The position numbers and the translations under genes are program-made. Source: Bacteroidales bacterium (GTDB lineage Bacteria > Bacteroidota > Bacteroidia > Bacteroidales > F082). From it: DNA of 64,000 nucleotides. The stretch covers positions 44,153 through 108,152 of the forward strand of contig JANQGJ010000060.1 of NCBI GenBank assembly GCA_028277395.1. Reading direction: 5' to 3'. A model generated the notes under the pieces. That model saw only the letters and a program-made list of their open reading frames with translations. It was not told where the DNA came from and did no database searches. How positions within the stretch are numbered: the first letter of the stretch is position 1; the number at the start of each line of letters is the position of its first letter. This document shows, piece by piece, positions 51,518 through 61,241 of the stretch.

Positions 51518-54500
51518 TTAAAATCCTAATTTAATTCCAAAAATAAAGGTTTTACTACCCGGGTTGTTAAAGTAATCAAACCCGCCAATGTTTGAACCTG
51601 CACCTGTTAAACTTGTTTCAGGATCAACACCAGGATAATCAGTAGATAACCATAGGTTATTTCCACTTACTGAAAGATCTGCGTATTTAACTAGATTGTT
51701 GTATTTTGATAAATCAAAACGATAAGATAATGAAATCTCTTTCAGCCTTACCCATGAACCATCAAATACAGCTTCTTCTGTTGCACCAAAGTCGCCTTTA
51801 TAATAAGTATAGTAATCTCTGTTAGAAATAGCCTCAGTATTAGCTTCTCCTGTGTTTTCGTTAACACCAGGAACTATTAGTTCTTCACCTCTATGTTCGG
51901 CACTAGCCTGGGATACACCTTGTCTGTGAATACGGGCAATAGTACCACCCCATACATCTCCACCTTGTCTAATATCAAGGAGAGCAGTTAATGTAATACC
52001 CTTGTATGTGAATGAATTACGGATACCCATCTGCCAATCTGGGAAAGGATTACCCACAAAGCCTCTTTCAGGATCAATAATAGGATATCCACTATCATCA
52101 ATTAACATTTGTCCGTTCTCGTTACGTTTCCATTTGGTTCCATAAAATGCTCCGTATGAATCGCCAACAATTGCGAATGATCCAATTGAAACAAATGCTG
52201 ACTCAATACTCAATTCATCTACACCATCAACAAGTTTAAGAACTTCATTGTTGTTTTTGGCGAAGTTAACTGATAAGTCCCAAACAAAATCTTTGGTTTT
52301 TATAATCGAACCACTTAATACAATTTCCACACCTTTGTTAACCATTTCACCTGAGTTTGAGAAATAATCTGTGAAACCGGTTGAAGGAGCTATAGGTCTG
52401 TAAATTAAGAGGTCGGAAGATTTCTGATTATAGTAAGCAAGATCTAAATTAATTCTTCCCTGTAGAAAACGGAGGTCAATACCAAACTCAAGACCTGCTA
52501 CTTTCTCAGGTTTTAGACCGTCATTACCCAGAACATCACTGTAACCGCTACCATTCTGTCCTATATAAGGAAATGATAATCCATTGGTAAATCCGTCAGT
52601 AAATATAGGGCTTGTAAAATAAGTCCTGGTCTTGTATGGTGGAGGTGTAATACCTACTTCAGCATATCCTCCTCTGATCTTACCAAAAGTAAGTATATTA
52701 TTTTCAGGAATCAGCTCTGTAAACACCAAAGATAAGGTAGCTGATGGATAGAAGAAATTATCTTTTGCAGGTCCGAATGTAGATGCCCACTCATTTCTAC
52801 CAGTTACTTCCAGATACACAGTGCTCTTATAATCAAGAGTAAGGTCAAAGAATAATGCAGCTGATTTTTCAGTTTCAGAATAATTACTTGTATATAATTC
52901 TGATGCATTTGAAAGGTTATAGAAATCTGCCTGAGCTAAATTTCTTCCTCTTGAATATACATCATCAAATTCTCTTTGATAAAGGTTATTTCCAAGTATC
53001 AGGCTTCCAAAGATAGTCTCTGTAAGTTTCTTCTTGAAGGTAAGAAGCAGGTCGGAATACAGTACCTTTGAAGTCAAATTATTAAGCTCAATTTGCCCTG
53101 TTGGTGAAGGTGGGTCCATAGATCCGATTGCGAAAAGCTGTTCTCTGCTATCAGAATAAAAGTCAGCACCCAAACGATATGATATGTCAAACCAGTCTAA
53201 GGCATTATAAGTAACATTCAGGTTACCCATAGTCCTGTTTACCTCACTGGTAAATGGATTTTTATAAACTGACCAATAGGTATTGTCGTATAGCCAGAAA
53301 TATTGACGTTGAGTTCCATCAGGATTCATATATCCGTTGTCACCTTCTCCTTTTAAATTAAAACTTGGAGGGGTTCTAAGAAGTGAGAGCATAACTCCTG
53401 AAATGTTACTTCCGTTTTGAACCATTGTACTGGTTGTATTTGAATAATTAATCGATCCACCGATATTTAACTTTGGAAATACCTGTGATGATCCTGATAA
53501 CCTAACATTTGTTCTTCCAAATTTTGAATTTGGAATCATACCATCTTGTGTGGTGCTACCAATAGAAGCTCTGAAATTAGTTTTTTCATTTCCTCCAATA
53601 GCACTAACATTCCATGTATTACCAATTCCATTTTCAAAGAACTCGTCAGAATTGTCATAAGATTTTAGATCATTATCAACACCAATTTTAGGACCCCAGC
53701 TGTATGAGGTTCCACCATTATCTTCAAACGGAATATATACTCCACCGGATCCCTGAGCATATTCAGTTTGTAGTTCAGGTAATTTGTTAACCTGGTTTAA
53801 CTGAAATTGATAAGAAGCAGTTAGCTTAATAGTTTTACCTTCTGTTGCTGATCCTTTTTTGGTGGTGTAAACAATCGCACCGTTACCTGCACGAACACCA
53901 TATAATGCAGCAGCAGCAGGACCTTTAAGAACAGTAACACTTTCAATGTCTTCCGGGTTAATATCCAATGCTCTGTTACCATTATTTACACCGGTAAGTC
54001 CCATATTATATGGGTAATCACCAGCAGTAGTAATCGTGGTAGTATTGTCAATTGGTACCCCATCAACAACAATTAACGGTTGGTTCTCACCAGTAAATGT
54101 AGATGCTCCCCTCAGAAGTATTCTTGATGATGCACCAGGTGTACCGGCTGAACTTGTAATTTGCAATCCGGCTACTTTACCAGTAAGTCCGGAAATAGCA
54201 TTTGTTTGCCCACTTTCACTTAATTCTGCACCACCAACTTCCTGTACAGAATAACCCAGAGATTTCTTCTCTCTGGAAATGCCAAGAGCAGTTATAACAA
54301 CCTCTCCCATTATAACGGCATCAGTTTCCATGGTAACATAAATAGTTTTCTGATCACCAATTGTAACAACAACAGTTTTCATTCCAACATATTTAAAAAC
54401 CAAAGACTCGGCATCGGGTGGTACATCAAGTGAATAGTTACCATCAATATCGGTAACTGTACCTAACGTGGTACCCTGCACTTGAACAGTAACCCCGGGT

Positions 54501-54616
54501 ATACCCGCTCCATCACTGGAACCGGTAACCTTACCGCTAATGGTCCTTGTTTGTGCGTTGGCAAGATTTGCACCAACAAAAAACAAGAACGCCAGCAAAA
54601 TTGTAATTTTTCTCAT
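51518..54616 (-). CDS. SusC/RagA-like TonB-dependent outer-membrane transporter
   Basis: The 1032-residue protein has a signal peptide (cleavage near NLANAQ), a CarboxypepD_reg domain (TRTISGKVTGSSDGAGIPGV, about 23-105), a TonB box/plug start (VVITALGISREKKSLGYSVQEV), the plug motif VDGVPIDNTTTI and ALYGVRAGNGAIVYTTKKG, and a barrel with the family C-terminus GSKTFIFGIKLGF. It imports a nutrient captured by SusD, powered by ExbBD-TonB. It heads a two-gene operon, with a promoter at 54729..54762. Confidence 0.96.
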   Translation of the reverse strand: MRKITILLAFLFFVGANLANAQTRTISGKVTGSSDGAGIPGVTVQVQGTTLGTVTDIDGNYSLDVPPDAESLVFKYVGMKTVVVTIGDQKTIYVTMETDAVIMGEVVITALGISREKKSLGYSVQEVGGAELSESGQTNAISGLTGKVAGLQITSSAGTPGASSRILLRGASTFTGENQPLIVVDGVPIDNTTTITTAGDYPYNMGLTGVNNGNRALDINPEDIESVTVLKGPAAAALYGVRAGNGAIVYTTKKGSATEGKTIKLTASYQFQLNQVNKLPELQTEYAQGSGGVYIPFEDNGGTSYSWGPKIGVDNDLKSYDNSDEFFENGIGNTWNVSAIGGNEKTNFRASIGSTTQDGMIPNSKFGRTNVRLSGSSQVFPKLNIGGSINYSNTTSTMVQNGSNISGVMLSLLRTPPSFNLKGEGDNGYMNPDGTQRQYFWLYDNTYWSVYKNPFTSEVNRTMGNLNVTYNALDWFDISYRLGADFYSDSREQLFAIGSMDPPSPTGQIELNNLTSKVLYSDLLLTFKKKLTETIFGSLILGNNLYQREFDDVYSRGRNLAQADFYNLSNASELYTSNYSETEKSAALFFDLTLDYKSTVYLEVTGRNEWASTFGPAKDNFFYPSATLSLVFTELIPENNILTFGKIRGGYAEVGITPPPYKTRTYFTSPIFTDGFTNGLSFPYIGQNGSGYSDVLGNDGLKPEKVAGLEFGIDLRFLQGRINLDLAYYNQKSSDLLIYRPIAPSTGFTDYFSNSGEMVNKGVEIVLSGSIIKTKDFVWDLSVNFAKNNNEVLKLVDGVDELSIESAFVSIGSFAIVGDSYGAFYGTKWKRNENGQMLIDDSGYPIIDPERGFVGNPFPDWQMGIRNSFTYKGITLTALLDIRQGGDVWGGTIARIHRQGVSQASAEHRGEELIVPGVNENTGEANTEAISNRDYYTYYKGDFGATEEAVFDGSWVRLKEISLSYRFDLSKYNNLVKYADLSVSGNNLWLSTDYPGVDPETSLTGAGSNIGGFDYFNNPGSKTFIFGIKLGF

Positions 54617-54977
54617 AATGATAATTTTTGGTTAATGAATTAGTTAAACATATATTTACTTATAATATTTACAGTTATTTGTTTTCTGTTTTTATAGTTG
54701 TTTGTCATTATTTTATGTAAGAAGACTACAAACTTAATAAAATATTAATGTAAAATTAACAATTATTAACAAACATCTGAAAAAATTGAATATTAAAAAA
54801 GGGTTTTTAACGTTGCAAAACCCAATGTGTCTTATAAACTACCCAATAACCTGATTGAATAGGTTAATCAACTAACTACTTGATATACTGGCTTGAATAT
54901 GAAGGGCAGTAAAAATATGAAGGAAGATCAGAATTACCCGGCTATTTGTGAATTATTGGTTTGTAAGACACACAATT
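54617..54977. other. 361-bp leader/intergenic region upstream of susC
   Basis: Contains the candidate promoter at 54729..54762 and a leader of about 105 bases before susC. The rest is AT-rich with no gene or repeat that I can recognise. Confidence 0.55.
54729..54762 (-). promoter_or_regulatory. Promoter for the susC-susD operon
   Basis: CAAACTTA at 54729..54736 reads TAAGTTTG on the minus strand, and CAA at 54760..54762 reads TTG, with a 23-bp spacer. This fits the TTG-N17-23-TAnnTTTG consensus at its upper limit. Confidence 0.55.
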
Positions 54978-55433
54978 TTATTTCATAAATTTTAAATTTC
55001 TTGCATATAATGTAATAAATGCAACAGTTATTAGTAATTCTAAAAACGGAAAGGGTAATCGGGGCAGGTAGATTTGCGATATAATTATTAGGATCAACTG
55101 GGCAATGGAATAAAAATGAAACCCTTTCTTCTTTAAATTCCACATTAGAAAAGCACCATAAAATGATAAGGAAAATACTATAGCCTGTAGTACAAAGAAA
55201 GTCGGATTAACATCAGTTAATAATTCAAGTGGATTTATGTCCATATTACCGGTAAAAAAATCGAGATCTCCATTCTCATAATAAGCAGAAAACTTATCAA
55301 TTGTCAGGTAAATAATGAAATTGGCAACTGCAGAAAGTCCACTCCCAATAAAAGTTAAAATGCAGAGAATATTAAGTAGTTCAGGGCGTGAAGGTTGCCT
55401 GGTTGGTTGTTGAGCGGGTTCAATAGTAGTCAT
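54978..55433 (-). CDS. Small four-helix membrane protein, function unknown
   Basis: The 151-residue protein starts with a Pro/Gln-rich cytoplasmic segment (TTIEPAQQPTRQPSRPELL) followed by about four membrane helices (LLNILCILTFIGSGLSAVANFI; FFVLQAIVFSLSFYGAFLMW; GFHFYSIAQLILIIISQIYL; ELLITVAFITLYARNLKF). Similar small membrane proteins occur widely in Bacteroidota, but I know no function. It lies between hutH (upstream) and susC, all on the minus strand. Confidence 0.7.
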   Translation of the reverse strand: MTTIEPAQQPTRQPSRPELLNILCILTFIGSGLSAVANFIIYLTIDKFSAYYENGDLDFFTGNMDINPLELLTDVNPTFFVLQAIVFSLSFYGAFLMWNLKKKGFHFYSIAQLILIIISQIYLPRLPFPFLELLITVAFITLYARNLKFMK

Positions 55434-55499
55434 ATAGCAGCAATGTGTTATTTCCGGATTGTTATGTATTTCAATAACAATCCGGATAGTGATATTGTT

Positions 55500-57023
55500 T
55501 TATTCCAGTGAACCAATTTCCTGTTCAACTTCATGGAGTATTTCACATGACTTCACAAGTTCTTTCATTGTATTATGATCTTTGTATAGAGGACGATCTA
55601 TGTCCAGATACTCAACATATTTTCTCACCACTTCTTTGGCTTTATTTACACCATCGCCAAACTTGTAGTCCCTGAAATCGAGAGCCTGTGCAGATGCCAT
55701 AAATTCTATTCCCAGTACTCCATAAGCATTATCAAGTATCTGGAAGTTTTTGATGGCAGTATTCATTCCCATGGATACAAAGTCTTCCTGATCAGCAGCA
55801 GCAGGTATTGATTGTATTGATGCAGGGGCAGAAAGAATTCTTTGCTCAACTATCTGCATATCGGCAGTATATTGGCTCAACATCATACCTGAAAACATAC
55901 CAGCACCTTTTGTCAGGAATGGAGGCAGACCAACACTTAGAGCTGGATTATTCAGCCTGTTCATTCTTCTTTCTGATAATACGCTTACCATTGTTATGGC
56001 TATACCTGCCATGTCCATTGGTAAAGAAACCGGTGTTCCCTGGAAATTTGCTCCTGATAATTGTAAATTCTCTTCAGGGAAAAATATGGGATTGTCGCCA
56101 ACACCGTTAAGCTCAATTTCAACCTGTGATCTTGCATAAGCCAAAGCATCGTGTGCTGCGCCGATCACCTGTGGGGATGAACGCATAGAATAAGCATCCT
56201 GTACTTTATGTTTTACTTTTCCCGTTTTGAGGTCGCCATTTGCTACCAGTTTTCCAATTGCACATGCACTCCTTACAGCTCCTTTAAAACCCCTTACCTC
56301 ATGTAGTTTGGCTGTATAAGGTCCCATATTTGCCTTTAACGCCTCCAGCGACATGGCTGTGGCTATTTCAGCCTGTTTGAGCCAGTTATTGGCATCATAC
56401 AGGAAAATAGCACTCATGGCTGTTAGTACATTTGAACCGTTAATTGTACCAAGTCCGTCACGTGCCTGAAGCCCTGGAATTGCTATTCCTGCCTTATCCA
56501 TTGCTTCTTTTCCTTCAAGAAGTTCACCTTCATAGTAGGCCTTTCCTTCACCCATCATTAAAAGAGCGATTTGAGACATTGGAGCAAGGTCCCCTGATGC
56601 ACCTACTGACCCTTTTTTGCAAACATAGGGAGTAACACCTTTGTTTAACATTTCAACTAAAGTCAGAGTGATCTCAGGCCTTATGCCGGAATTTCCATGT
56701 GCATGTACATTTACCCTTCCAAGCATTGCACCACGAACGTATTCTTCATCCATTGCCTCTCCAATACCGGCAGCATGATTGTAAATGAGATATTTCTGAA
56801 AATCTTTTACCTGATCGTCATCCAAAACAACTTCAGAAAACTCACCGATACCAGTGTTAACACCATACATAATTTCATGGGCATCAATCTTTTTCTCAAG
56901 CATAGCCCTGCATATTTCAATACGTGATAATGCGTCTTTATGAAGTTCAATTTTAACCCGGTGACGAGCAACATCAACAACCTTTTCAATGGTTAAATCT
57001 GAACCTGTAATTACTATAGTCAT
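55500..57023 (-). CDS. hutH: Histidine ammonia-lyase (aromatic amino acid lyase)
   Basis: The 507-residue enzyme has the self-forming MIO cofactor triad A142-S143-G144 in GSVGASGDLAPMS, catalytic Tyr53 in MYGVNTGIGEF and the YNHAAGIGE motif with H83, the residue associated with histidine rather than tyrosine or phenylalanine use. It converts L-histidine to urocanate and ammonia. No hutU, hutI or hutG is in this window, so the rest of the pathway, if any, is elsewhere. Confidence 0.9.
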   Translation of the reverse strand: MTIVITGSDLTIEKVVDVARHRVKIELHKDALSRIEICRAMLEKKIDAHEIMYGVNTGIGEFSEVVLDDDQVKDFQKYLIYNHAAGIGEAMDEEYVRGAMLGRVNVHAHGNSGIRPEITLTLVEMLNKGVTPYVCKKGSVGASGDLAPMSQIALLMMGEGKAYYEGELLEGKEAMDKAGIAIPGLQARDGLGTINGSNVLTAMSAIFLYDANNWLKQAEIATAMSLEALKANMGPYTAKLHEVRGFKGAVRSACAIGKLVANGDLKTGKVKHKVQDAYSMRSSPQVIGAAHDALAYARSQVEIELNGVGDNPIFFPEENLQLSGANFQGTPVSLPMDMAGIAITMVSVLSERRMNRLNNPALSVGLPPFLTKGAGMFSGMMLSQYTADMQIVEQRILSAPASIQSIPAAADQEDFVSMGMNTAIKNFQILDNAYGVLGIEFMASAQALDFRDYKFGDGVNKAKEVVRKYVEYLDIDRPLYKDHNTMKELVKSCEILHEVEQEIGSLE

Positions 57024-57238
57024 ATATCTTGATTTTTTAAAAAAAGCGAAATTAGGAAAAAGATAATTATTCTGTTATTTATTTAACAGGAATTTGCCCA
57101 CGTGATCAACTGTGAAATGTATTAACTCTATTTCTTTTGTATATTATCATACACAATTCTCAGGCTATATGGTAATATCAGCGTATAGTTGATATAAAGA
57201 ACAGCTAAGTGATTTAATAACCAGGGAATAAAAATTAG

Positions 57239-57676
57239 CTAAAGATCAGAATAAATTACCGGATTTCCATTATGTGTACCATCCCATTCATCATTAAGAT
57301 CAGTTGCTTCAAAGATTAATTCACCCCACCTGGAATAAATTCTTATGCCATAATAGTTTACTCCCTGCGACTGTACTTTGAATGTGTCATTTGCACCGTC
57401 ACTGTTTGGTGTAAATGCATTTGGTGGAAATACTGCATTGTCGGGATGAATTGTAATGAAATTACTGGTTTCACTCTTACAGCCAAATGATGTAGTAGCT
57501 ACAAGTTTAACAGTGTAAACACCAACACTGTTATACCTGTGTTCCGGATTTTTAATTACAGATGAATCACCATAACCAAAACAAATGACATCATTATTTG
57601 GAGAAAGTTGAATGTCAGGAACATGATTCACCGCTAATTCCATAGTATCTGTAGAAATACAACCGGATTTGGCAGA
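57239..57676 (-). pseudogene. Relic of a T9SS cargo protein with PKD-like and type B sorting domains
   Basis: The open part (from ATG 57643, 134 residues) reads as the end of a PKD-like domain (HVPDIQLSPNNDVICFGYGDSS; YNSVGVYTVKLVATTSFGCKSE) followed by a gliding-motility type C-terminal domain (FPPNAFTPNSDGANDTFKVQ; IRIYSRWGELIFEATDLNDEWDGTHNGNPV). The frame runs 11 codons upstream of the ATG (SGCISTDT), then meets an in-frame TAA at 57677..57679, and the last strands of the sorting domain are missing after NGNPVIYSDL. So it lacks a signal peptide and a complete sorting signal. Confidence 0.8.
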
Positions 57677-57679
57677 TTA

Positions 57680-58162
57680 TCCAGCTGATCTGACGAAACG
57701 GTGGATCACCTGGTATTGATCAGCACAGATAGCTAACTCTTCCTGATGCTGAGAAGTTGGTTGTGCATTGAGTAATTTGCAAATCAAACTGTATATGGAT
57801 TACATTTATAAATAATAATAGCTGGTAATAGAAAAACTATCGGGAATAATTGTTTCATTTACTGTAATTTTAGTCTGGACTTGACGGCAAAACTTATAAT
57901 TTGTACATAAGTTTGACAAGCAATAAATTAATCCGGGTCCGTAAAAACGGGCTTCATTTAAGCAATTACTTGCTTTCTTTTGAGGATTTTTTACATGTAT
58001 TTATCGGTAAATGAAACTTGTATGATTGTTTTTCACTGTTCCGAATTGTTTGAAAATAGAACCTGAAATATTTATTTTTTTATTTGGACTGTTGATAAAC
58101 TTGATTAATTGTCCTGACACTTTCAATTTATAGTATTTTTGCCAGCCTAATTTTCGATTAAA
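57680..58162. other. 483-bp gene-free stretch upstream of the T9SS relic
   Basis: Minus-strand frames in 57680..57800 (for example ELAICADQYQV) could be decayed upstream parts of the relic but are broken by stops and not recognisable. The rest, to the HAD gene, is AT-rich non-coding DNA with the promoter at 58109..58141. Confidence 0.5.
58109..58141 (+). promoter_or_regulatory. Promoter for the HAD phosphatase gene
   Basis: TTG at 58109..58111, a 22-bp spacer and TATTTTTG at 58134..58141 match the Bacteroidota consensus; ATG 58163 follows 21 bp later. Confidence 0.55.
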
Positions 58163-58861
58163 ATGAAGAATACAATAAACCATATATTTTTTGACCTTGA
58201 CAGAACACTGTGGGACTTTGAGAAGAGTGCAGAGCAGGCATTTGAAGAGATATTTATTACCCACGCATTATCAGAAAAGGGAATTCCATCAGCCAAACAA
58301 TTCCATAATGCATATTCAATTCATAACAACAAATTATGGGATCAGTATCGTAAGGGAGAAATTACCAAAGAAATACTTCGCGGGCTCAGGTTTAAACTAA
58401 CATTGAAAGATTTTGGTATTGAAAATGCCAAACTTGGTGAGGAAATTGGTACTGACTATGTCAGACTTAGTCCTCTGAAAGTGAATTTATTCCCTAATGC
58501 AATGGAAGTGCTTGAGTATCTTTCAGGTAACTACAAAATGCATATCATAACCAATGGTTTTGCTGAGGTTCAGGCTATAAAACTCAGGGAGTCAGGAATG
58601 ATCAGGTATTTTGATGAAGTTATTACATCTGAAGAAGCAGGTGTTAAGAAACCTCATCCGGGAATTTTTGAATTTGCGTTTAAGCAATCCGGTGCAGTTG
58701 CTGAAAACAGTATTATGATTGGCGATGATTATGAAGTTGATATCATTGGTGCGAGAGATATGGGTATGAAGCAAATTTTTGTTGACCATAAGGACAATGG
58801 TAACGTTAACGGATGTACCTTTAGAATTACAAATTTGAAGGAGATAATGAATATTCTTTAA
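58163..58861 (+). CDS. HAD-family nucleotidase (YjjG-like)
   Basis: The 232-residue protein has the HAD motifs: FFDLDRTLWDFEKSA (nucleophile Asp and general acid Asp), HIITNGFAEVQAIKL (motif II Thr), a Lys in GVKKPHPGIFEFAF and MIGDDYEVDIIGARDMGMK (motif IV Asp pair). The DLDRTLWDF variant and TNGF are typical of YjjG, a house-cleaning pyrimidine nucleotidase for non-canonical nucleotides. It stands alone and is convergent with psd. Confidence 0.92.
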   Translation: MKNTINHIFFDLDRTLWDFEKSAEQAFEEIFITHALSEKGIPSAKQFHNAYSIHNNKLWDQYRKGEITKEILRGLRFKLTLKDFGIENAKLGEEIGTDYVRLSPLKVNLFPNAMEVLEYLSGNYKMHIITNGFAEVQAIKLRESGMIRYFDEVITSEEAGVKKPHPGIFEFAFKQSGAVAENSIMIGDDYEVDIIGARDMGMKQIFVDHKDNGNVNGCTFRITNLKEIMNIL

Positions 58862-58908
58862 GATAAGGACTTAGGTCTGGTTATATTCACGATGATTTGC
58901 AGTGAAAA

Positions 58909-59565
58909 TTAGCTGAAACTTGCCAACGTACTTTTCTGTGCAACAACTTTATCACCAATTTGTACTTTGATTTTGGCATCAGGGGGTATATAAAAGTCAA
59001 CTCTTGAACCGAAACGGATAATACCAAATTCTTCACCCTGTTTTGCTGTATCACCAGTTTTGGCATAACTGATTATCCTACGGGCCATCACTCCTGCTAT
59101 TTGTCTGATCAGAACAGCTTTGTTATCATTGTTCTCAACTACGATCGTATTTCTTTCATTATCAGTTGAGGACTTGGGGTTATAGGCGGCAAGATATTTT
59201 CCTTTATGATATTTTGTGTATTTAACTGTTCCACTAAACGGATACCAGTTTACATGTACATTAAAAGGTGACATAAATACGGAAATCATTATCCTTTTAT
59301 CATTGAAATATTCTGTTTCCGTAACTTCTTCAATAGCTACTACTTTACCATCTGCTGAGGCAAGGATATTCACCTCATTATAGTCGATATCCCTTTTGGG
59401 AACTCTGAAAAAACTAATTGTCCAGATGAGTTCAATTGCAAATCCGGCGAATATTATGATCTGAATTATTTTCCAGGGAATAAAATACCAGGTAACATAT
59501 GAAAGTAGTAATAAAACTAAAAGGGTTATGAATATTATTTTATATCCTTCTTTATGAAGTCGCAT
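58909..59565 (-). CDS. psd: Phosphatidylserine decarboxylase (short form)
   Basis: The 218-residue proenzyme has two N-terminal membrane helices (about 8-28, 30-52) and the decarboxylase core with SVFMSPFNVHVNWYPFSG and ARRIISYAKTGDTAKQGEEFG. The autocleavage site is G186-S187 in RFGSRVD, where the Ser becomes the pyruvoyl group. It makes phosphatidylethanolamine. It lies 2 bp after cdsA and is the last gene of the rsfS-ftsH-LUD-cdsA-psd unit, an order common in Bacteroidota. Confidence 0.94.
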   Translation of the reverse strand: MRLHKEGYKIIFITLLVLLLLSYVTWYFIPWKIIQIIIFAGFAIELIWTISFFRVPKRDIDYNEVNILASADGKVVAIEEVTETEYFNDKRIMISVFMSPFNVHVNWYPFSGTVKYTKYHKGKYLAAYNPKSSTDNERNTIVVENNDNKAVLIRQIAGVMARRIISYAKTGDTAKQGEEFGIIRFGSRVDFYIPPDAKIKVQIGDKVVAQKSTLASFS

Positions 59566-59567
59566 AT

Positions 59568-60380
59568 CTATATCAAATTAATAAAAACAAAAGCCATTGG
59601 AGTGGCAAATATAACTGCATCAAATCTGTCCAGAACGCCACCATGACCCGGAAAAATTGTTCCCGAATCTTTTACTCCCGCATTGCGTTTTAATAATGAC
59701 TCAACTAAATCACCAATTGTTCCGCTAATTACAATTATAATTGTCAGAATGAGCCATTCTGTAAAACTAAACTGATCAATAAATATTGACAAGATATATG
59801 AAGCAATTGTTGCAAACAAAAGTCCTCCAATACTTCCTTCCCATGTTTTTTTGGGAGAAATTCGTTCAAACAGTTTATGTTTTCCAAACATGCTTCCTGT
59901 TAAATACGCAAAAATGTCACTGGTCCATATCAGTACAAAGAGCCCTATTAATATTCCATATCCAGGCTCCGGAATTGCTCCGGTAAAATAAAAGGAGTTC
60001 ATTAATCCGAATGGTAAAGATATGTAAATGTAGCCGGTTATTTTTGAGGTAATATTTTTCCAGTCAGGCTTGTCTCTTCTAAAAAGTTCAATGGCAATCT
60101 GAACAAAAAATATAACGAAAATAATGGCAATGTTCCTGATGTCGATATAACCAAGTCCCGAAAGACCAATCAAAAGATAAATCAGGGTTCCGAATACATA
60201 ATAATCAACCGGAAACTGTTTTACTGTTTTTACATTCACCAATTTGTAAAACTCAGCAAGGCCTATTACATTAAAAATGGAGAATACTATTAAAAATGCG
60301 AATGGATCAAGTATAATGGATCCAATAACAACTATCAGAAAAACCAGTCCCGTTAAGGTTCTAATGTAAATGTCTTTCAA
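59568..60380 (-). CDS. cdsA: Phosphatidate cytidylyltransferase
   Basis: The 270-residue integral membrane enzyme makes CDP-diacylglycerol from phosphatidate and CTP. About seven helices are visible. The C-terminal signature is SDIFAYLTGSMFGKHKL, ISPKKTWEGSIGGLL, SGTIGDLVESLLKRNAGVKDSGTIFPGHGGVLDRFD, which contains the metal and substrate Asp residues. It precedes psd by 2 bp, placing two consecutive phospholipid steps together. Confidence 0.96.
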   Translation of the reverse strand: MKDIYIRTLTGLVFLIVVIGSIILDPFAFLIVFSIFNVIGLAEFYKLVNVKTVKQFPVDYYVFGTLIYLLIGLSGLGYIDIRNIAIIFVIFFVQIAIELFRRDKPDWKNITSKITGYIYISLPFGLMNSFYFTGAIPEPGYGILIGLFVLIWTSDIFAYLTGSMFGKHKLFERISPKKTWEGSIGGLLFATIASYILSIFIDQFSFTEWLILTIIIVISGTIGDLVESLLKRNAGVKDSGTIFPGHGGVLDRFDAVIFATPMAFVFINLI

Positions 60381-60411
60381 ATTACTGTTGTTGATAATTT
60401 AGTTTAGTATG

Positions 60412-60419
60412 CAAATCTA
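60412..60419 (-). promoter_or_regulatory. Candidate -7 box for cdsA-psd
   Basis: CAAATCTA reads TAGATTTG on the minus strand, 31 bp upstream of the cdsA start. It may give cdsA-psd an internal promoter separate from the ftsH transcript. Confidence 0.4.
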
Positions 60420-60550
60420 ACAAAATGATTAATATAATTGAGTTATGGTATGTATTTGGGTAATGAAAAATCTGTTGATTCTGTGTTTAAGTAAGATTGT
60501 TGTATTTGCAACTTTGGTACCAAACAACCGGAAAGCAAATCAACATAAAA

Positions 60551-61192
60551 TTACATATCGTCAATCATAAAAACATATAATTGTTTCGGGCCATGGGCTC
60601 CCATAACAAGTGTCTTTTCAATATCAGCAGTTCTGCTGGGCCCTGTTATAGTTGTTATCTGTGACGGTAGATTTTCAGGATATTTCTTTTTAATACCGAG
60701 TAAAGCATCTTTCAATTCAGGTACTACCTGGGAAGCTTTTGCCACCACAAGATGAATTTCCGGATATACAAATACCCGTCTTCCCAATCCAAGTCCTGAT
60801 GAAACCATAACACTTCCGAATCTTGAAACAAGGAAATCACATGTCGTGATTCCAACCTTAACGGAATTAAAATTTTCAAAGTTATCATAAAAGCTAATGC
60901 CTGAGTTTGATATCAACCCGGACAAACCTTTGTCGGTGCAAAATATATTTTCCCAGCCTTTGTGATTGATCAAATCCAATAACTGGTTTCCAAGATCAAA
61001 CTCATTTTCACAATAGATAAAAGTACCACCCGACTCTACCAGTTTTGTGGCAAACTCAACCTCAGGTACTTCTGGCTGATTTTGAAACACCTGTGTTGTA
61101 AAATCAACATTCTTAAAAGGGTTCTCAAGCTTATTGATCAAAGCATTTCGAACTTTCTTTAGAGCTTTCTCTTTGCTGGTGCTTTCTTTCAA
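60551..61192 (-). CDS. LUD domain protein (LutC/YkgG-like)
   Basis: The 213-residue protein belongs to the LUD family, whose members are subunits of lactate-utilisation complexes. Visible features are KALKKVRNALINKLENPFKN near the N-terminus, GITTCDFLVSRFGSVMVSSGLGLGRRVFVYPEIHLVVAKASQVVP and TITGPSRTADIEKTLVMGAHGPKQLYV, the conserved LUD end. The LutA and LutB partners are not present. Its position between ftsH and cdsA is the usual one in Bacteroidota, where its role is not known. Confidence 0.88.
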   Translation of the reverse strand: MKESTSKEKALKKVRNALINKLENPFKNVDFTTQVFQNQPEVPEVEFATKLVESGGTFIYCENEFDLGNQLLDLINHKGWENIFCTDKGLSGLISNSGISFYDNFENFNSVKVGITTCDFLVSRFGSVMVSSGLGLGRRVFVYPEIHLVVAKASQVVPELKDALLGIKKKYPENLPSQITTITGPSRTADIEKTLVMGAHGPKQLYVFMIDDM

Positions 61193-61241
61193 AATCTATG
61201 GTGTTGGATAGTGTAAAAACTATATATCTCAACAGAGATAA

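Noticed and set aside
57680..57800. Extension of the T9SS relic further upstream
   Set aside because: Frames such as ELAICADQYQV are suggestive but interrupted by stops on both sides and not clearly homologous.
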